DNA of 64,000 nt, taken from Sulfuriferula sp. AH1. Its GTDB lineage: Bacteria; Pseudomonadota; Gammaproteobacteria; Burkholderiales; Sulfuriferulaceae. The notes below the pieces were generated by a model. The model searched no databases. It saw only the letters and a program-made list of their open reading frames with translations, and was not told the DNA's origin. Each line of letters begins with the position of its first letter. Within the stretch, counting starts at the first letter, position 1. Location: positions 930,001 to 994,000 of the forward strand of contig NZ_CP021138.1 of the NCBI RefSeq assembly GCF_002162035.1, written 5' to 3'. Both the position numbers and the translations under genes were made by a program. Shown in pieces: positions 63,088 through 64,000 of this stretch.

Positions 63088-64000
63088 TTATTCGCGATGT
63101 TGACCAATGACTTCCCGATTGCCGTTGCTTTGCATCGGGCTGACGAGCCCGGCGCTTTCCATGGCTTCGATCAGGCGTGCAGCCCGGTTGTAGCCAATGC
63201 GCAGATGGCGTTGTACGGCGGAAATGGAGGGACGGCGGGTGCGCAGTACCAGCGCAACGGCTTCGTCGTAGAGTGGATCAGATTCGGCATCGCCGCCACC
63301 GCTTTCGCCTGCGGCTTCGTTGTCTTCCGGCGTGTCGAGGATGCCTTCGATGTAATTGGGTTCGCCCATCTGCTTGAGATAATCGACCACTTTGTGCACT
63401 TCGTGATCGGCGACGAACGCGCCGTGTACGCGCTGCGGATAGCCGGTGCCGGGCGGCAGATAGAGCATGTCGCCCTGGCCGAGCAGGGCTTCCGCGCCCA
63501 TTTGATCGAGAATGGTGCGCGAATCGATTTTGCTGGAGACCTGGAACGCGACGCGGGTCGGCACATTGGCCTTGATCAGGCCGGTAATGACGTCCACTGA
63601 CGGACGCTGGGTGGCGAGAATGAGGTGCACGCCTGCAGCACGTGCTTTTTGTGCCAGCCGGGCGATCAGCTGTTCCACCGATTTGCCGACCACCATCATC
63701 AGATCGGCCAGTTCGTCGATCACCACCACGATCAGCGGCAGATCGTCGAGCGGCTCAGGGTTGTCCGGGGTGATGCTGAACGGATGGGTAAGGGGCTTGC
63801 CGGCTTTTCTAGCTTCGGCGAGTTTCTGGTTGTAGCCCGCCAGATTGCGCACGCCGAGTGCGGACATCAGCTTGTAGCGGCGTTCCATCTCGGCCACGCA
63901 CCAGTTGAGCGCGGCGGCGGCCTGGCGCATGTCGGTGACCACGGGCGCGAGCAGGTGCGGGATGCCGTCGTAAATCGACAGCTCCAGCATTTTCGGATCG
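63088..64000 (-). CDS. ftsK: DNA translocase FtsK, C-terminal part
   Basis: Only the C-terminal 304 residues lie in the window; the gene continues past the right edge (reading DPKMLELS at the border). Visible are Walker [16 protein letters not shown], the [30 protein letters not shown] segment and the C-terminal gamma domain ([22 protein letters not shown]) that reads KOPS sites. FtsK pumps DNA at the septum and activates XerCD at dif. Walker A lies outside the window. Confidence 0.96.
   Translation of the reverse strand, partial: DPKMLELSIYDGIPHLLAPVVTDMRQAAAALNWCVAEMERRYKLMSALGVRNLAGYNQKLAEARKAGKPLTHPFSITPDNPEPLDDLPLIVVVIDELADLMMVVGKSVEQLIARLAQKARAAGVHLILATQRPSVDVITGLIKANVPTRVAFQVSSKIDSRTILDQMGAEALLGQGDMLYLPPGTGYPQRVHGAFVADHEVHKVVDYLKQMGEPNYIEGILDTPEDNEAAGESGGGDAESDPLYDEAVALVLRTRRPSISAVQRHLRIGYNRAARLIEAMESAGLVSPMQSNGNREVIGQHRE

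Overview
The window is one contiguous piece of a chromosome from a betaproteobacterium. The gene order ftsK-lolA-rarA, the glnE-ilvE-zinc-finger cluster and the protein sequences fit Betaproteobacteria, probably the Nitrosomonadales (sulfur or iron oxidisers such as Sulfuricellaceae or Gallionellaceae). That placement comes from reading protein sequences, not from a database match. The DNA is moderately GC-rich, so many long antisense reading frames are spurious. I saw no rRNA, tRNA or CRISPR array.

Layout. 1-6.9 kb (minus): the 5' part of a YhdP/AsmA-like envelope gene, acetyl-CoA synthetase, and a two-subunit Na+/solute symporter, which together suggest acetate uptake and activation. 7.1-11.8 kb (plus): glnE, ilvE, a small zinc-finger protein and a persulfide-dioxygenase-like hydrolase. 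11.9-20.1 kb: an IclR regulator divergent from a tightly coupled operon with a divergent phosphoketolase-like TPP enzyme, a DUF1537 four-carbon acid sugar kinase and glycolate oxidase GlcD-GlcE-GlcF. I propose this as a glyoxylate/3-oxotetronate salvage route; it is the best candidate here for an undescribed pathway. 20.2-23.8 kb: small stress and envelope genes (SHOCT, DUF302, L,D-transpeptidase, OsmC, phosphoribosyltransferase, exported DsrE-like protein).

24.0-33.7 kb is a signalling locus. A leader with a small ORF and a predicted long-range RNA stem precedes three related histidine kinases, a tandem-receiver protein, a REC-PAS-GGDEF protein and a REC-PAS-GAF-HD-GYP protein. The middle kinase has Asn in place of the phospho-accepting His. 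The sensors therefore appear to feed both synthesis and breakdown of c-di-GMP.

33.7-43.1 kb: gamma-glutamyltransferase, then a copper-resistance block (cytochrome c, CopB, CopA, two Met-rich exported proteins, a CusR/CusS-type pair). A decayed second copy of the ggt 3' end lies on the far side of this block, so it looks like an island inserted behind ggt. A decayed IS3-family orfB follows. 43.9-50.7 kb: CHAD protein, phosphoribosyltransferase, alpha/beta hydrolase, the AmmeMemoRadiSam trio, ThpR and two paralogous host-attachment proteins. 50.9-54.9 kb: a diguanylate cyclase interrupted by a frameshift, coupled to a PstS-like lipoprotein, and a GNAT acetyltransferase. 55.0-60.1 kb: a DUF4870 protein, a PNPOx-like protein, then a six-gene arsenic/metal operon (ArsR, ArsP-like permease, DUF2892 protein, Cys-tailed protein, small thioredoxin, CDF efflux pump) divergent from arsC. 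60.1-64 kb: bestrophin, rarA, lolA and the 3' part of ftsK.
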